This document shows positions 22,560 through 35,479 of a stretch of 64,000 nt of DNA, piece after piece. The notes under the pieces were generated by a model, which saw nothing but the letters and a program-made list of their open reading frames with translations, did no database searches and was not told the DNA's origin. The stretch is from contig VDFB02252616.1 of NCBI GenBank assembly GCA_007258455.2, forward strand, positions 119,634,552 to 119,698,551, read 5' to 3'. A program made the translations under genes and the position numbers. Source of the DNA: Sequoia sempervirens. Taxonomy: Eukaryota; Streptophyta; Pinopsida; Cupressales; Cupressaceae. Each line of letters begins with the position of its first letter. The first letter of the stretch is position 1.

Positions 22560-23149
22560 TGTACTTACTTACAAATCAATCTAACGAACCATCTGGGTCT
22601 GCTCTACTCTTTAATGTGTCATGTATTGCCTCATGGTTAGACTCACACACCTTCCACAAGTTCTTGTTCACAAGTCTTCCCCGATGTTTGGTCAAATGAA
22701 TGTTGGCTGCCACGAAAATGTTTGAGTAGTGAAGAATCTTCTAATGCATGTCAAAGTCCTCAAACAACCAAACTAGAGCATTGTTAACTGGGTACCTTCT
22801 AAGCCATGTTCCAGTAACAACCACCAAACCTATAAGATATTCTATGTTTTCTCCATATATAATTATGACCTCCAATTTCTTGTTGGCCTCGATACAATGA
22901 TACAAATAATAATTTGTTCCCTCTTCATTGTCTTCATTTGCAATCACTGCATAAATATGCCTTGCATTGATATGTTCATCCAGTTAGATATATTTAATGA
23001 AAATCACAATAAAACTACAAAGTAAGATAAAACTAGGAATTTTGTATTAACTATGCAAGAAGATATATTACCTGGTTCTAATAGATCTAATACATGATCA
23101 AAGTCAACAAATCATTGCATCTCTATGATTTGTAGAGCCATTGGGAGTT
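22560..23149 (-). pseudogene. Transposase-like gene, C-terminal part (downstream of the insertion)
   Basis: This is the 3' part of the gene whose 5' part lies at 39890-42342; a Tat element inserted between them. Reading on the minus strand from 23149, the frame continues that of the other half across the target site, gives FDHVLDLLEPG, and reaches an apparent CCAG/GTAATA donor near 23072. A second exon (about 22978 to 22570) begins DEHINARHIYAVIANE, contains a 68-codon open stretch (22741-22947) and ends with NKNLWKVCESNHEAIHDTLK and ADPDGSLD. Stops appear at what look like Gln or Arg positions. Function is inferred only from the upstream half. Confidence 0.6.
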
Positions 23150-23154
23150 GATAC

Positions 23155-24209
23155 TATATACACCTAAAAATGGTCTAGATAATCTAATTAATTAAATATG
23201 ATTTATTTAATTAATTAACCTTAAATTCCTCTACTATTGAATAAATAGAAATATTTATTTATATAGTTCACATTTTAATTCTTCTGATTCTTCTATTATT
23301 TCATCTTAATTAAATAAACAAGTTCACATACTTTGTTTCATTTAATTATTCATTTCTTTCATATTTAATTTAATAAATAGACTTCTATAGTTTGTTTTAT
23401 TAAATTTAATATCTTATTTCTTCCTAAATTTTAATAAATCTAAATATTCAAATATATTCATATTTCTACAGCTCATCATATTTTACATACCAAATTAGAT
23501 ATAAAACATCTAATTTAATTCAACTGGCATTCATGGGAAAGCTATGGAGACAAATTGGAAATCAATTTTTCAATCTCCTTCCTTTGATTCTTCCTATCCT
23601 CTGGCAAGATTTTTTTCTGGGGAGGAACAATCCCCATGATCAACTTTGACTTCTTCATCCTTCACCATTCAATCCTTCAGAATGAATCCAAAAATTTGTT
23701 GTCATGCCCCTTCACAAATGTGCTTCCATGAATCTATAAATACAACCTGCTAAAACATGAAATAAATCCCAACTTTGTGCAATCTTACTTTGCAGAAATA
23801 GCAATCAAGCATTCAATCATTTAGCAATAGAATCACATAGTAATCAGTAGAATCATAATCATGGCATTCCATTTAGATTCATTATAGCTTACAGTAGCTT
23901 CATTTATCTATTTTATGTCATTTGCATCAAAAGGATTTCATCAATGCACTTAGAAATAGAATCATACAACTTTAGCATCATAATCATAATCATAATCATC
24001 CCATTCTCTAGATTTGCATTTTAATAGTCATAGTGCTAACCAAATCTGAGAGACCTCTATGATTTAATAAATATTTGGAGATAGGGAACAATGAGATGCT
24101 TTCAAGAGTTTTCTTTTTTTTAACTCATTTAAGTGTTGATTCTCTTGATATAATGCTTCATTAAGAAGTGTTGTTTGTTATTTTAATCATTACTTATTCC
24201 ACACTTACA
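23155..24209 (+). repeat. 5' LTR of the Tat element
   Basis: Runs from TATATACACCTAAAAATGG (the first G of TG has become A) to ACACTTACA. It matches 38827-39889 throughout with scattered substitutions and a few small indels, so the insertion is not recent. Confidence 0.92.
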
Positions 24210-24232
24210 ATTTGGTGCCCATTGTGGGGCAT
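24210..24232 (+). promoter_or_regulatory. Primer binding site region
   Basis: ATTTGGTGCCCATTGTGGGG follows the LTR end directly. Plant Tat/Ogre-type elements carry a TTTGGCGCCC..GTGGGG-like sequence here, so this looks like that site with C-to-T changes. The exact tRNA is not assigned. Confidence 0.55.
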
Positions 24233-26735
24233 CTAACCCCATGCTTTAACATTTTTTTCTGAAAAGTGTCTGTACAGGCTGTTGGCATGTTTCTTTTAAC
24301 ATGATCGATAGATTTTATGATGCATCCATCAAAAAATTTAGCACATGTGATGACTGTTTGAGCACATCCATCAAAAAATATAGTGCATCTAAACACTATT
24401 TCAGCGCATCGACCATAAATTCCCAGCGTGATTGACTATTCCTTGTTCAACTCCATTTAGCACATATGATCAATTCTATAGCACATCTGGAAAATTTTGT
24501 GATGCATCCAATTGATCCTACAATGCATCTGGTCAATTATATGGTGCATATGACCTCTGTTATAGTGCATTTGTAAAAAGTTGTTTGGATCCGACGCAAC
24601 TGCAACCAGTGATTTCATTGTTGCTTTTGGATTAAAACAAACCAATCCTAGGATAGTCATTTGGATTAAAATACACCAATCCTAGGGTAGTCATCATACA
24701 TTTACTATCTTAGTTAAAATTAACATCATATCTTTGGTGAAGCAATATCTTCACGTAGAATAACAAACTGTCATTTGGGCTTCAAAACTAAACATTGTTT
24801 ACTGTGATTGTATGGTGATAGGCCTATGCTCTCCCCTTAACTGGGTGATCAAAATACCAGATGCATCTTTTAATTTCATGCACTTTATGCTTTGTTAAAT
24901 CCTTTAGAAGTTTTTCCATAGTGGGAAAAAGTACTCACCCTATGGGATCGACCTGAGTGGGAACAACCAAAGCCAGGTTTTCCAACCCACTATAAAATAA
25001 AAGTAAATATAGGGAAACCCACACTTATCAGAAGTATGCAAGATAACCATCCCCAAAGTCTTTGTTCTAAAGATTGGGAGGTCTCCTGAGGGAGTTTATC
25101 ATTTTCCTCTCTGAATGGAAACCTTGTCTATGAACCATAGTGTAGAATCCAGCTGTGTTAGTAACCAAACATTGTAATCCTCATGGTGCAAGGGGATGGA
25201 AGAATCTACCACCAAGACACTCACCATATAATTTCCAAGGACCGTTTTCTCAAGGGATCGAGAAATCTAACTTTGAGTACATGCCTAGAAAAGACAAAAA
25301 CATGTGTGCCCTCTAGGGGGTGACATGGCTTGTGTGAGTCGACACAATTTTAAGATGTGGGTTGTTGAGTATAATGATGACCTTTTTTACCTTAAGAGTG
25401 AGTCTCTTGAAGTGATTCTTCATCAAAAACCAATGGAAATCAAGAAGGATCATTATTGATTCTTGAACATACACTTATTGTTTAGATTCTAGGACTTAAA
25501 AATAATTGTTTTACAAATGCTTGCTATGTATTCAAATCATTAATTCTGGATAAAGATCATCAGAAAAACACAAAAAAATTGACAAGTCAAACTATCAAAA
25601 TTTATGATTAGGGATTGGAAGTCAACAACATTTGTCAAGATATCCCTCACAAAAAGAGTCAAGAAACTAAAGAAGCAACTTAGCTACAATTTTTTTTTGG
25701 AAAGGAGATGCTTCTTATATCAAAGTAGAAAAATATTGTTGAAACATTGAAATTTTATCCATAGTTACAACGACTTTGCTAGAGGATATACTAATGATTT
25801 TTCCTTAGAGCCTTTATGTTCACAAGCTTATTTTCAATGAAGAGCTCTATCACAAAGAACATAATCATAGTCAACCCATCCATTAGTCTTTCATCCCACA
25901 ACCGGCAATAGAATATTCCAATAGGCCAAATCAATTCTTACAATAGAGGAAAAACTTAGAAACATTAGGCTTGTCATCAAATCAAAGGCTTACTAGCAAA
26001 GATACCCTATCAAAATACCCCAAATTTAGAAAATTACACCCAAAAATTAGTCCCTTTACTGAGAAACTAGACAACACTATGAAGTCCCAAAATAGCACAT
26101 ATATAGTATGTTTTAGCACATACAACCTATCTTTTAGTGCATATATTGTTCAAATAGCGCATTTACAGTTTATTTCAGTGCATCTGACACATGTTATAGT
26201 GCATCTATAGTCTTTAACCAAAACTCACCAGTGTTATAAATTACTAGTATCTTGGCACATCCATAGTCTGTTTTAGCGCACATTCCCTATCTGACAGCAC
26301 ATTTACCATATCTTTTAGTGCATACATAGTCTATTTTAGTGAATATGTCCTCTGTAATAGCACATCCACAGAACAAGAAGAAAGAGAGCTATTGGAAACC
26401 CTTGTTAGACTGTTGACATTAGAACTTAGGTTTTTGTCCAGATAGAAACATTTCCACAGTCCAGACAGTGTCTTACAACCTAAAACAAATAGGATCATAC
26501 AAGTCAAAGTTTTTCAAGTTAAAGCTAGATCTGACAACTTTAAAGTGTCCAAATATCAAACACAAATCTTGGTTATTAGGTTATGTTTCATTATTAGGAC
26601 ATTGTCATCCTACAATCATGAAACAAAACATAATAATCATATTTTTAACTTAGTCTCATCAATTGGATATATCATTCTATTTGACTTTGTTAAAATAAAA
26701 TTGGCACTGATCCAAACATAAAAGATCAAAGTTTA
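24233..26735 (+). other. 5' leader of the Tat element with GCGCATC-type repeats
   Basis: A long untranslated leader. Two clusters of a loose 22-30 base repeat, built on TTTTAGYGCATC or TAGCACATC, occur at about 24295-24570 and 26085-26365. Short frames here (for example 25971-26210) merely cross the repeats. No upstream protein is supported. Confidence 0.6.
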
Positions 26736-28165
26736 GTGAGAAAAACAAACACTTGTATGCCAATTTTGACAAGGTTACAAAGACATAAACTTAGGGAAAA
26801 GGAAATTGAAACATCAAATATCATGGCTAAAGAAAATCCTTTTCACATATTCCACCAAAATGATACAAATGAAATAACCCAAGAAGATATCCAAACTGCA
26901 CAACAAGATCCAAATTTCCAAAAATTCATGGAAAAGGTTTTGGAACAAGATATGGAAAAATTCTTTTTGATGCTAGCTGAACTAGGTGCCAAACTTCCAA
27001 AAGACTTTGACATCAATTGACTGAAAGAAACACTTAAAGCAGCTAAAACTGAATCACACAACACACAAAAAATAGATTAAGTGGTTTCCCTAATGCATCA
27101 AACGCAAAAATTGCAACAACTCCAAGATATGAAAAAAGGAACCATGAAGAGGTACTCATTACAAGACATTTGTCCTTATCCTTTTAATCCAACTGTGGAC
27201 ATGATACCATTTCCTAGACATTGCGAATTCCCAAAATATGACAAATACAATTGTAAAACGGACCCAATTGATCATGTGAGGGAATTTAGAACCATGAGTA
27301 TAGAATTTTCATGAGAAGACACTTATCTAATGAGGTTATTTCCAAGGAGATTAGGAGGTCAATGTATGGAATGGTTTTCTAAACTACAACCAGGAATTTG
27401 ATCCTTTGAAGAACTAGTCAACAAGTTTATCTCACAATTTTCCTTCAATATTCAACATGAGTTAACAATAAAAGACCTTTACAACATGAAACAAAAGAAA
27501 GATGAAAAACTCCTCTCATTTCTACAATGATGACGAAGGTTGTTTGCTAGATATCCTCATTCTATACTAGAAGAAGAAAAGATGGAATTATTCATTGACA
27601 ACTTAACTAATGACATGAGCTATAGGCTTGAACTACAATGTCCACCTACATTTGAGAAAGTAATTGAAAATGGGCTCAAGATCAAGGAAGCTTTAGTCAA
27701 AAGAGGAGTAATAAAACATTACAATGAAGGATCAAACAATACAAATTCCTCAAATCACTATGGCAACAATGATAAACCTAAGTTTTGGTGAAAGAATAGA
27801 AATAGTAGAAATAATGATGTTACAAATGACACACAAAATGTGAAACCAGTATTTAATTTGACAATGAATATTGCAAAGATCAATCAAAACAATGACCAAA
27901 ACATCAATCAAAATGTCAGTCAAAAAAACAATCCAAACAATGGAGAATCTAAGCCACAATCATATCCAAGAGCATCAAATCGAGGAAGATTCACACCATT
28001 GGGATAAACACTAGAATCAATAATGAGAGAGCTTATTGTAAATGAACTTATCACCTTACCAGAAGCAAGAAATTGGGAACCAAAAGTAAAACCATCTTGG
28101 TGGAATGATGCTGACTACTGTAACTTTCATAAAAATAAAGGACATAAGACAAATGATTTATTTAG
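26736..28165 (+). pseudogene. Tat element gag
   Basis: One frame runs from 26736 to about 28165 with several stops (27018, 27060, 27312, 27399, 27528, 27789). Likely starts are 26736 or the ATG at 26823. It contains the gag core: FPRHCEFPKYDKYN, RLFPRRLGGQCMEWFSKLQP, then FISQFSFNI..ELTIKDLYNMKQ and a FARYPHSI..MELFIDNL block, all characteristic of Tat/Athila-type capsid. A knuckle-like DYCNFHKNKGHKTND (28113-28157) follows; the final Cys of the knuckle is not visible. A frameshift near 28165 ends this segment. Gag forms the particle and binds element RNA. Confidence 0.85.
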
Positions 28166-29577
28166 TTGAAACATATAGTACAAGATTTGATTGACAACAA
28201 GAAATTATTCATGGAAGGACCTCAAACAAACAATGATCATGGTGCATTTAAAACTCCTTTACCAAATTATGAAAAGGGAGAATCTTCTTCTGCAAACAGT
28301 AAAGGTAAAAATGTAAACTACATTTATGACAACACTATTTATTATATCTCTATAGTTGAGAATGATGAGGATCATGACAATCAAACTGATAAAACTAATG
28401 ATATCATACCCATAGATCTGATCCCAACCATGGATACATCCAACAATCAGATAAATGTCAGAAAAATTAGGGAAAATCATGGATATCAATAGTCAACATG
28501 ACAACAAGGGGGAAATCTAGGATAATATTGAAAGGAGTTCCATCTAAAACCATTTCTACCCCTTCAAATCAATACAACATTGTTGATCAACTGCAAAAAA
28601 TACCAACACAAATATCAATTTTTGAACTCCTTAAAATTTCACCATCTCATAAGGAGGTTTTGGAACAAGCTCTTGTGGCCACAACAGTACCCAATAATCT
28701 AGATGTTTGTCAATTCTAGGCTATGGTGGGACACTTAACCACACCTCACTTCCTATCATTTTCAGAACAAGATGATGTATCACTTACTCATCCACACAAT
28801 GCATCCCTTCATATTGAAGTCTTAATCCACAAACACTGAGTAAAACATGTCTTAATAGATGGTGGAGCTGGTTTAAACATTTGCACTTTAAAATTGATTT
28901 GGGCACTAGGTTATTCTGATAATGTTATTGATGCTAGAAGGAATATCACAATAAAATCCTATGATGAAGAAGAGATATCCTCCAAACAGTTGATCATGTT
29001 TCCTATTCAAGTGGGACCAATTGTGAAGAATATTATTTGCCAAGTATTAGAAAAAGAGCTCACTTATAACATACTCTTGGGACATCCATGGATTCATGAA
29101 ATGCAAGCAATACCTTCAACTTATCATCATTGTTTAAAGTTTTCGATCAATGGACAAGAAGTCACTATTTGAGTTGATTACAATAGTCCCCAAACTTGTA
29201 ACATGCTTAAAAAAACTCAAGACACTTTGGTGCCCCATAATAGAGAAGCAAACACTTCTAGTTCATCCAGTGGTGAAAAAAAACTAAATTTTATATCCAA
29301 ATGGGTTGAGAAAAAGGACCAATCAAAGGAAACAACTGTTGTTGACTACACTTCATCAGACAGTGAAGATCCACTAAATTCTCTATCACAACAATTCAAA
29401 GACAAGATCCAGTTAAAATACAAGGGCTTGGGAGAGTATTCCATTGAGCAATCTTTATGTTTTTCAAAATTGCTGCCATCTCCAAGGACATATGGACAAC
29501 CATTAACAATAACAAAAAAATCATCACAAACTACCATGGTTCTGGATGAAAGGTTTGTAAAGGTGGGTACTATATAA
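28166..29577 (+). pseudogene. Tat element protease region
   Basis: After a shift at about 28166 and another near 28498, the frame reads KGVPSKTISTPSNQYNIV, ISIFELLKISPSHKEVLEQ and then the retropepsin domain. The active site is VLIDGGAGLNIC (about 28852-28887), with DGG where most aspartic proteases have DSG or DTG, and the domain ends with the canonical YNILLGHPWIHEM (about 29064-29102). Stops occur at 28717, 28837, 29170 and 29575. Protease would cut the gag-pol polyprotein. The segment up to 29577 is an acidic linker. Confidence 0.8.
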
Positions 29578-29663
29578 TAAGAATCTAAAGATAAGTCCAT
29601 TGTCAATTGGCTCTACAAAGATGAGGAAGCATCTACATCGACAACTATCAGCATAAAGACAAA

Positions 29664-29775
29664 TCAATATGGAAAGGGAAAAAAAATATTAGAGAAAATG
29701 GGATATGAAGGACAAGGACCTATTGGCAAAAGAAAAGAAGGCATTGTAGAACCCATCCAAACTCTCACACTTTAG
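29664..29775 (+). pseudogene. G-patch domain between protease and RT
   Basis: In the same frame as the protease, QYGKGKKILEKMGYEGQGPI followed by GKRKEGIVEPI has the G-patch layout: a helix ending in MGY, then glycine-rich GQGPIGK. G-patches bind RNA or activate helicases and occur at this place in some retroelements. It is short, free of stops in its core, and followed by a long acidic linker to RT with stops at 29774, 29860 and beyond. Confidence 0.65.
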
Positions 29776-30559
29776 TCAAAAGACAAAATCGGACTAGGTT
29801 ATATAGGGGAAACAAAAGAAGAAAACACTCATAGAATTGTAGAAAGAATCCTTCAAATGTAGGATAGTTCTGAGATAGATTCTAATGAATATGAGTGGGA
29901 TTCTTTATCAGAAACATCATGCAAGGACATACAAATTGATTTCATAAAAGAGCATGCACCCACACATGAGGAGGGACAAAGCTCAGGGACTAGACCCCTT
30001 GTATTTTGATCACAAAATATCGATGACTCAAGTGAGGATGGAAAGATATCGAGTGAGATACATGACTTGGAGGAGAGTACTATCATAGACCTTGACATTA
30101 CCACTAAATTTTTTGACAAAATTTCTATCAAAACCTTTACTACCATTGACCTTAACCAATCTGATGACTTCTTACCATTAATGCATCCTAAACTTATTGA
30201 CTGAGAACCAATTGAACCGATCAATATTCCTATCTTTGTGAATGATGATGTTATCATAAATTTCCTTTTATGTGATGAACCTAACACAAGTGCAAATCAT
30301 AAATCTCATAACAACACTCCAAGTTAGGAGGCTGTCAAATCTTCCAGTTGCAAAATTGAAAATAGGAACAATAGATCTAATGGTGAAAACCATTCAATGG
30401 TAGCATTAGATCTTGAAAAAGTAAAAATAAAGAACATATCTAACAGTGAAAACCTCTCTAAGGCACCGAAGGATGGAAGATTTGACACCCTTCTAGAACA
30501 TTATCATGAAAGATCATCAGTGTTGATGGAACCTACACAATCTATCAATATTGGCATAA

Positions 30560-31600
30560 CAGAAAAAGAACAAACTTTACATCTAGCAGCATCAATGACA
30601 TAACAAGAAAATCCAAAATTCATCAAGTTCTTTGAAGACATAAGCATTAAATTTTCTTGGCCATACTCTGATATGCCAAGTTTAGATCCAGATCTTCTAA
30701 TGCATCATTTATCTCTACCAACTGGGATAAAACTTGTGAAACAAAAACTACGGAAAATGCATCCACATATCACCTTGATGGTAAAAGTTGAGCTGAAAAA
30801 ATTTGTTGGATGCAGGGTTCATTAGGTTTATTGATCATGTTGAGTGGATTTCTAATATAGCACCCATATCTAAACCAGATAAAAATATCAGAATATGCAC
30901 AGATTTTAGAGATCTAAATAAGGCATGTCCAAAGGATGATTTTCCTTTACCAAACATTGACATTATTGTGGACTTAACAACAAGACATGCCATGTTGTCA
31001 CTAATGGATGGCTTCTCAGGATATAACCAAATCAAGATAGCACCTGAAAATCAGGAAAATACAACATTCACATGTCCATGGGGCACATTCCATTGGAACA
31101 CCATGCCCTTTGGGTTGAAAAATGCAGGTGCAACATATCAGCGTGCAATGACCACTATTTTCCATGACATGATGCATAATTTTATGGAAGATTACATTGA
31201 TGATATATTAGTAAAATAATACACAAGGGAAAGACATCTAGAGATTCTAGGAAAAATATTTACAAGATTAGAGAAATTCAATGTCTGATTAAATCCTAAG
31301 AAATGTGTGTTTGGGGTTACATCGGCAAAACTCCTAGGATACATAGTGTTAGAAAAGGGTATATAAGTGGATCCTGCTAAGGTCAAAGCAATAATGGAAA
31401 TGCTGCCACTAAATAATATTAGTCAATTAATATCTCTACAAGGTAGGCTACAATCAATCAGGAGGTTTATCTCTCAGTTAGTAGATAAAATTCACCCCTT
31501 CAATTATTTGCTACATAAGAATGTCTCTTTCAAATGGGATGAAGGATGTGAAATTACTCTCAATCAAATAAAGAAATATTTGATGTCACCTCCTATATTA
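30560..31600 (+). pseudogene. Tat element reverse transcriptase
   Basis: The N-terminal part (30603-30800, FFEDISIKFSWPYSDMP, LDPDLLMHHLSLP) and the core at 30803-31219 are separated by one extra T at about 30800. The core contains GFIRFI..VEWISNIAPISKP, CTDFRDLNKACPKDDFPLP, the first catalytic Asp in LMDGFSGYNQI, FHWNTMPFGLKNAGATYQR, and the active-site box DYIDDILVK (YIDD, where YVDD is commonest). A stop follows at 31217, then the thumb (GYIVLEKGI..DPAKVKAI) and the connection. RT would copy element RNA into DNA in the particle. Confidence 0.93.
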
Positions 31601-31995
31601 ATGCCACCTACGAAAGAGAAACCATTTTTATTATACATTGTAACAACAAACATTTCTTTAGGAGCTCTATTAGCACAAGAAGATCCTTAAGGAAGGGAAC
31701 AAGCTATATACTATATCAATAGGACTCTGAATGGTTATGAAATAAATTACACTTTCATTGAGAAAGCATGTTTGGTGGTGGTATTTTCTACCCAACAGTT
31801 GAGGCATTACATTTTGACCCACATAGTTAAGCTCATTGCAAAGATTGATCTGTTAAAATACTTACTCAACAAGGCTGCTCTAAGAGGTAGACTAGCCAAA
31901 TGGGTCATGATCTTGAGTGAATTTGATATCCATTATGTGGATAGGAGATCCATCAAATCTCAAGTGATTTCCGATCAAATAGTTGAAGCTCCATT
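31601..31995 (+). pseudogene. Ty3-type RNase H, decayed
   Basis: Downstream of RT, KEKPFLLYIVTTNISLGALL, IYYINRTLNGYEINY and EKACLVVVFSTQQLRHYI correspond to the ordinary Ty3 RNase H. The first catalytic Asp of the family appears as Val-Thr-Thr in YIVTTN, and ALRGRLAKWVMILSEFDI is the usual end. In Tat elements this domain is degenerate and a second RNase H takes over, which fits the replaced residue. Confidence 0.75.
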
Positions 31996-32059
31996 ATCTG
32001 ATGATCATCCAATGAACATTGATTTTCTAGATGTGGACATTCTTACTGTGACAACACAA

Positions 32060-32290
32060 CCATGGAGGCTTTATTTTGATGGGCCATACACACAACATGG
32101 GTCTAGTGCAGGCATTTTATTTTTCACACCTCAAGGACATACCATCCCAAGGTCCTATAGACTCATGTTTTCATGCACAAATAATGTAGCTAAGTATGAG
32201 GCTTTGATTATTGGTATCAAAGTGGTAGTTGAATGGAATATCACAAAACTGCAAGTATATGGTGATTCACAACTAGTCATTTATTAGGTA
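32060..32290 (+). pseudogene. Second, archaeal-type RNase H (aRNH)
   Basis: WRLYFDGPYTQHGSSAGILF begins the domain. The carboxylates expected for catalysis are all present: D in YFDG, E in KYEALI and D in YGDSQLVI. The frame is open from 31772 to 32287 and stops only at the end. It would degrade the RNA strand of RNA-DNA hybrids. Its presence after a decayed Ty3 RNase H defines the Tat lineage. Confidence 0.85.
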
Positions 32291-32559
32291 AATGATGAAT
32301 ATCAAACAAAGGATGAAAATTTGATGCCATATAAGAAGATGATAGATGATCTCAAAAAGTGCTTTGTGGATATCAAGTTTAAACAGATTCCAAGGGTAGA
32401 AAAAAAGTTGTGAATTCTATGGCGACAATTGCTTCTCTTTTACAATTAACAGAAAAGAGAGGTTGTGAATTTATGGTAGAACAATTGTCTACTCCTGCCT
32501 ATGATAACCCAAAATCTCAAACCATATGGAATTTATTTGACATTTAATCCTCCATTTTT

Positions 32560-33600
32560 GGAAAGACCTACTCTTACCTAAAAGACAACATCCTTCCTCT
32601 TGATCTTTCTAGAAACCAAAAATGCAACTTCATTCGCCAAACCGCACGACATACCTTAATTGTTGGCATACTTTACTGTCGAGGTCTAGATGGTACTCTT
32701 CTTCAGTGTCTATAACATGATGAGTGTGATACAACTTTACATGAGGTTCATGAAGGTATTTGTGGAACTCATTCATGCGGACCAACCTTAGCAAAGAAAC
32801 TCCTTCGTTTGGGGTATTACTAGCCGAATATGGAGAGGGAGTCTTATCAGTTTGTTAAGAAATTCCAAAAATGTCAAATCCATGGTAACTTAATCCATGC
32901 ATTGGTGCAATAATTGCATCCATCTTCATCCAATGGAAACAATTTTATAATCATAACAGCAAAGTACTTCACAAAATGGATAGAAGTGGTTTCCTTAAAA
33001 ACAATCACTGGGAGGCAAATATCAACTTTCATACTAAACTACCTCATCTATAGGTATGGAATTCCTCAGTCCATTGTCACAGACAATGGTCAACCTTTTA
33101 AGAATCAAGATGTGCAGGAACTATGTGAGAATTTTTATATCTAACATCATTTTTCAACACCATATTATCCTTAGGGAAATGGCCAGGTAGAGATCTCAAA
33201 TAAAACAATTTTGAAAATCCTGAAGAAGACTGTCAACGATGTTGGACATGATTGGAACGTTTAATTAAATCCTACTTTTTGGGCATACAAAACCAGCATT
33301 AGGACACCTACAGGAGCTTCACCATATTCCTTGGTATATGGATCAAAGGCCATACTACCCATTGAGGTTGAGATTTCATCACTTCGTGTATCACTGAAGG
33401 GTATCATTCCAAATGAGGATTATAGAGTCTCTAGACTTCGGGAACTAGAACTATTGGATGAGTGTCATCAACAAGTTGTGAACCATTTGACAACATATCA
33501 AAAGAGGATGTCCAGAAGCTACAATCAAAGGGTAAATCCTAGAGTCTTTAAGGTTGGGGATTTGGACCTAAAGGAAAACCCTAGAAATCAATAGGATAGA
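32560..33600 (+). pseudogene. Tat element integrase, first catalytic region missing
   Basis: The zinc domain is recognisable (H-E-V-H-E-G near 32740, GPTLAKKLLRLGYY, then KKFQKCQIHG near 32860, where F replaces one Cys). The core has FTKWIEVVSLKTITGRQIS, the second Asp in VTDNGQPFK (about 33076), and Glu in NGQVEISNKT (about 33180). The first catalytic Asp should lie between the zinc domain and NNFIIITAKYF, but the text passes straight from HALVQ.LHP to SSSNG, roughly 20 residues short. Stops lie at 32821, 33142 and 33262. The C-terminal end (LRELELLDECHQQVVNH, RVFKVGDLDLK) is present. Confidence 0.85.
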
Positions 33601-35479
33601 GAAAAGAAATGGAAATTTTAACCTAACTAGCTAGGTCCCTTTTTCATCATATCGGTCTATGGATCTGGAGCCTATCGGCTGTCTACACCGGAAGGGGATC
33701 TATTCAATGAACCTATCAATAGTATCCATCTCAGGAAATTATATACTTGAAACATCTAGTGCATGGTTGAAAAGGGTCACCTTCATGAAAATCTAGAAAG
33801 TAGGAGTCATGGCGACGAAAAACACAAAAATTAGAAAAAACAAAAAAATACAAAATACAAAAAAATTAGAAAAAGAAAAAAAGACAAAAAAATCATAAAG
33901 TTTGAAAAAGTGCAATAAAAACAAGTATTGAAAACCTGGAAATAGGCGCTACTTGTGATTTAAACAAGCTTTTCTATCTATTAGATGCATGACTTGTTCA
34001 TTCACTTTCGCCATCATCTTTCCACCTATCATTTGAAAAGTGAACATCATGTACATATCCTGACAAAGTGATCATGTCACAACCTAGCTTGGGGGAAAAA
34101 TCATGAACTCATTGAGGGCAATAAACTTGAGATTAAAAAAATAGACAAACATCAGTATGATACCATAGAAAAAATAATGATCAAAACAAAACCCAACATT
34201 GAACATTAATCACCATCAGAAATGCATCAAACATTTATATCATATCAAAATCCAAAAAATAGGTCAAAATTCAGTTAAAACGTCAAAAAACGGTGTCGTC
34301 TAGTTGAACTACATGGTCTCGGCGTATATAACATAGGCAAGGCTAATCTTTGATCAGCCCCCAAGTCCCCTAGGATAGGTCTTTAGGTTGGGTTTTTGGT
34401 CAAAATCTTGAAAAATCACAAAAATATCATAAAATCGAACATAAAATCAAACCAAAATGGATGATCTAATCAGAATAATGGTTGAAATACTTTAAGAAAA
34501 GGTTGGATAGTTGTACTTTTATCTTTGTTATCATTTCTTTGGAGCAACTCAATAATGTATTGAACTAGAGAAGCTAGGAAGGAGAATGGTATTTTCTTTG
34601 TCTGTTGTATGTGAGTTAATCATTATTATTATGTGAATCATCACGAGACGTGCTCTACAAAGTATCACTGATGACATTCAAAATTCACATAGGAAAGTGA
34701 TTGATTCTTGTCTATTTACACAAGAAATATCTCAGTTTAATTATACCTAGATGCTTGTGTTCACTTGCAATATTAAAAATCATGAAAGTAGTATTCAGGT
34801 CACCATTGTCTAAATTATACCATTTATGCCTATACTCACTTTCAACATTTTAAAAGCTCAATGATGATAAAAAGCATGATAAATGGACTGTTAAGGTGCC
34901 AATGTTTGCATGTAGATTTGTGTGGTAAATAGATTGCATTCATCATAATTTTTCATCTACAGAGTATTTGTTACAAAGGTTGGTAAAAAGATTCGAAAAC
35001 AATGTTACCTTTTCTTATAATGAATTGAGTATATTTGACACTAACAAAAACATCATCATTATCATATAGTTGCATAATAATTTTCATTGAATACATTATA
35101 AAGTCCATAATTATGCATCCATACATCATCATTATGCACATAATCATATTTACACATCATAGATAGAAGATCATAAATCATAAGCATGTCATCATGATTA
35201 TAAATTGCATCCATAACATCATAATATAAGGATCATCACATGGCGTATAGAACATGGACAATAAATGCATCCATCATAGAATAATATAGAACATATAATA
35301 GATCAATAAAATCCACTGCATATCATATAGATCTTAAAATCATAATGTCAAGTATACAATTATGTCTGAAATAAAAAGAGATATATCATCAAAAATGGTT
35401 GTGGATCAAAATAATCAAAATGTACATCACATCTCAAAATACAATAGAAGGTACAATCATGAAACTATGTTGTTGGCTC
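33601..35479. other. Post-integrase noncoding region
   Basis: An A-rich tract at about 33820-33900, the phrase cctagcttgggggaaaaa (34083) that commonly follows pol in Tat elements, and long AT-rich DNA. No coding motif is visible. Confidence 0.5.
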
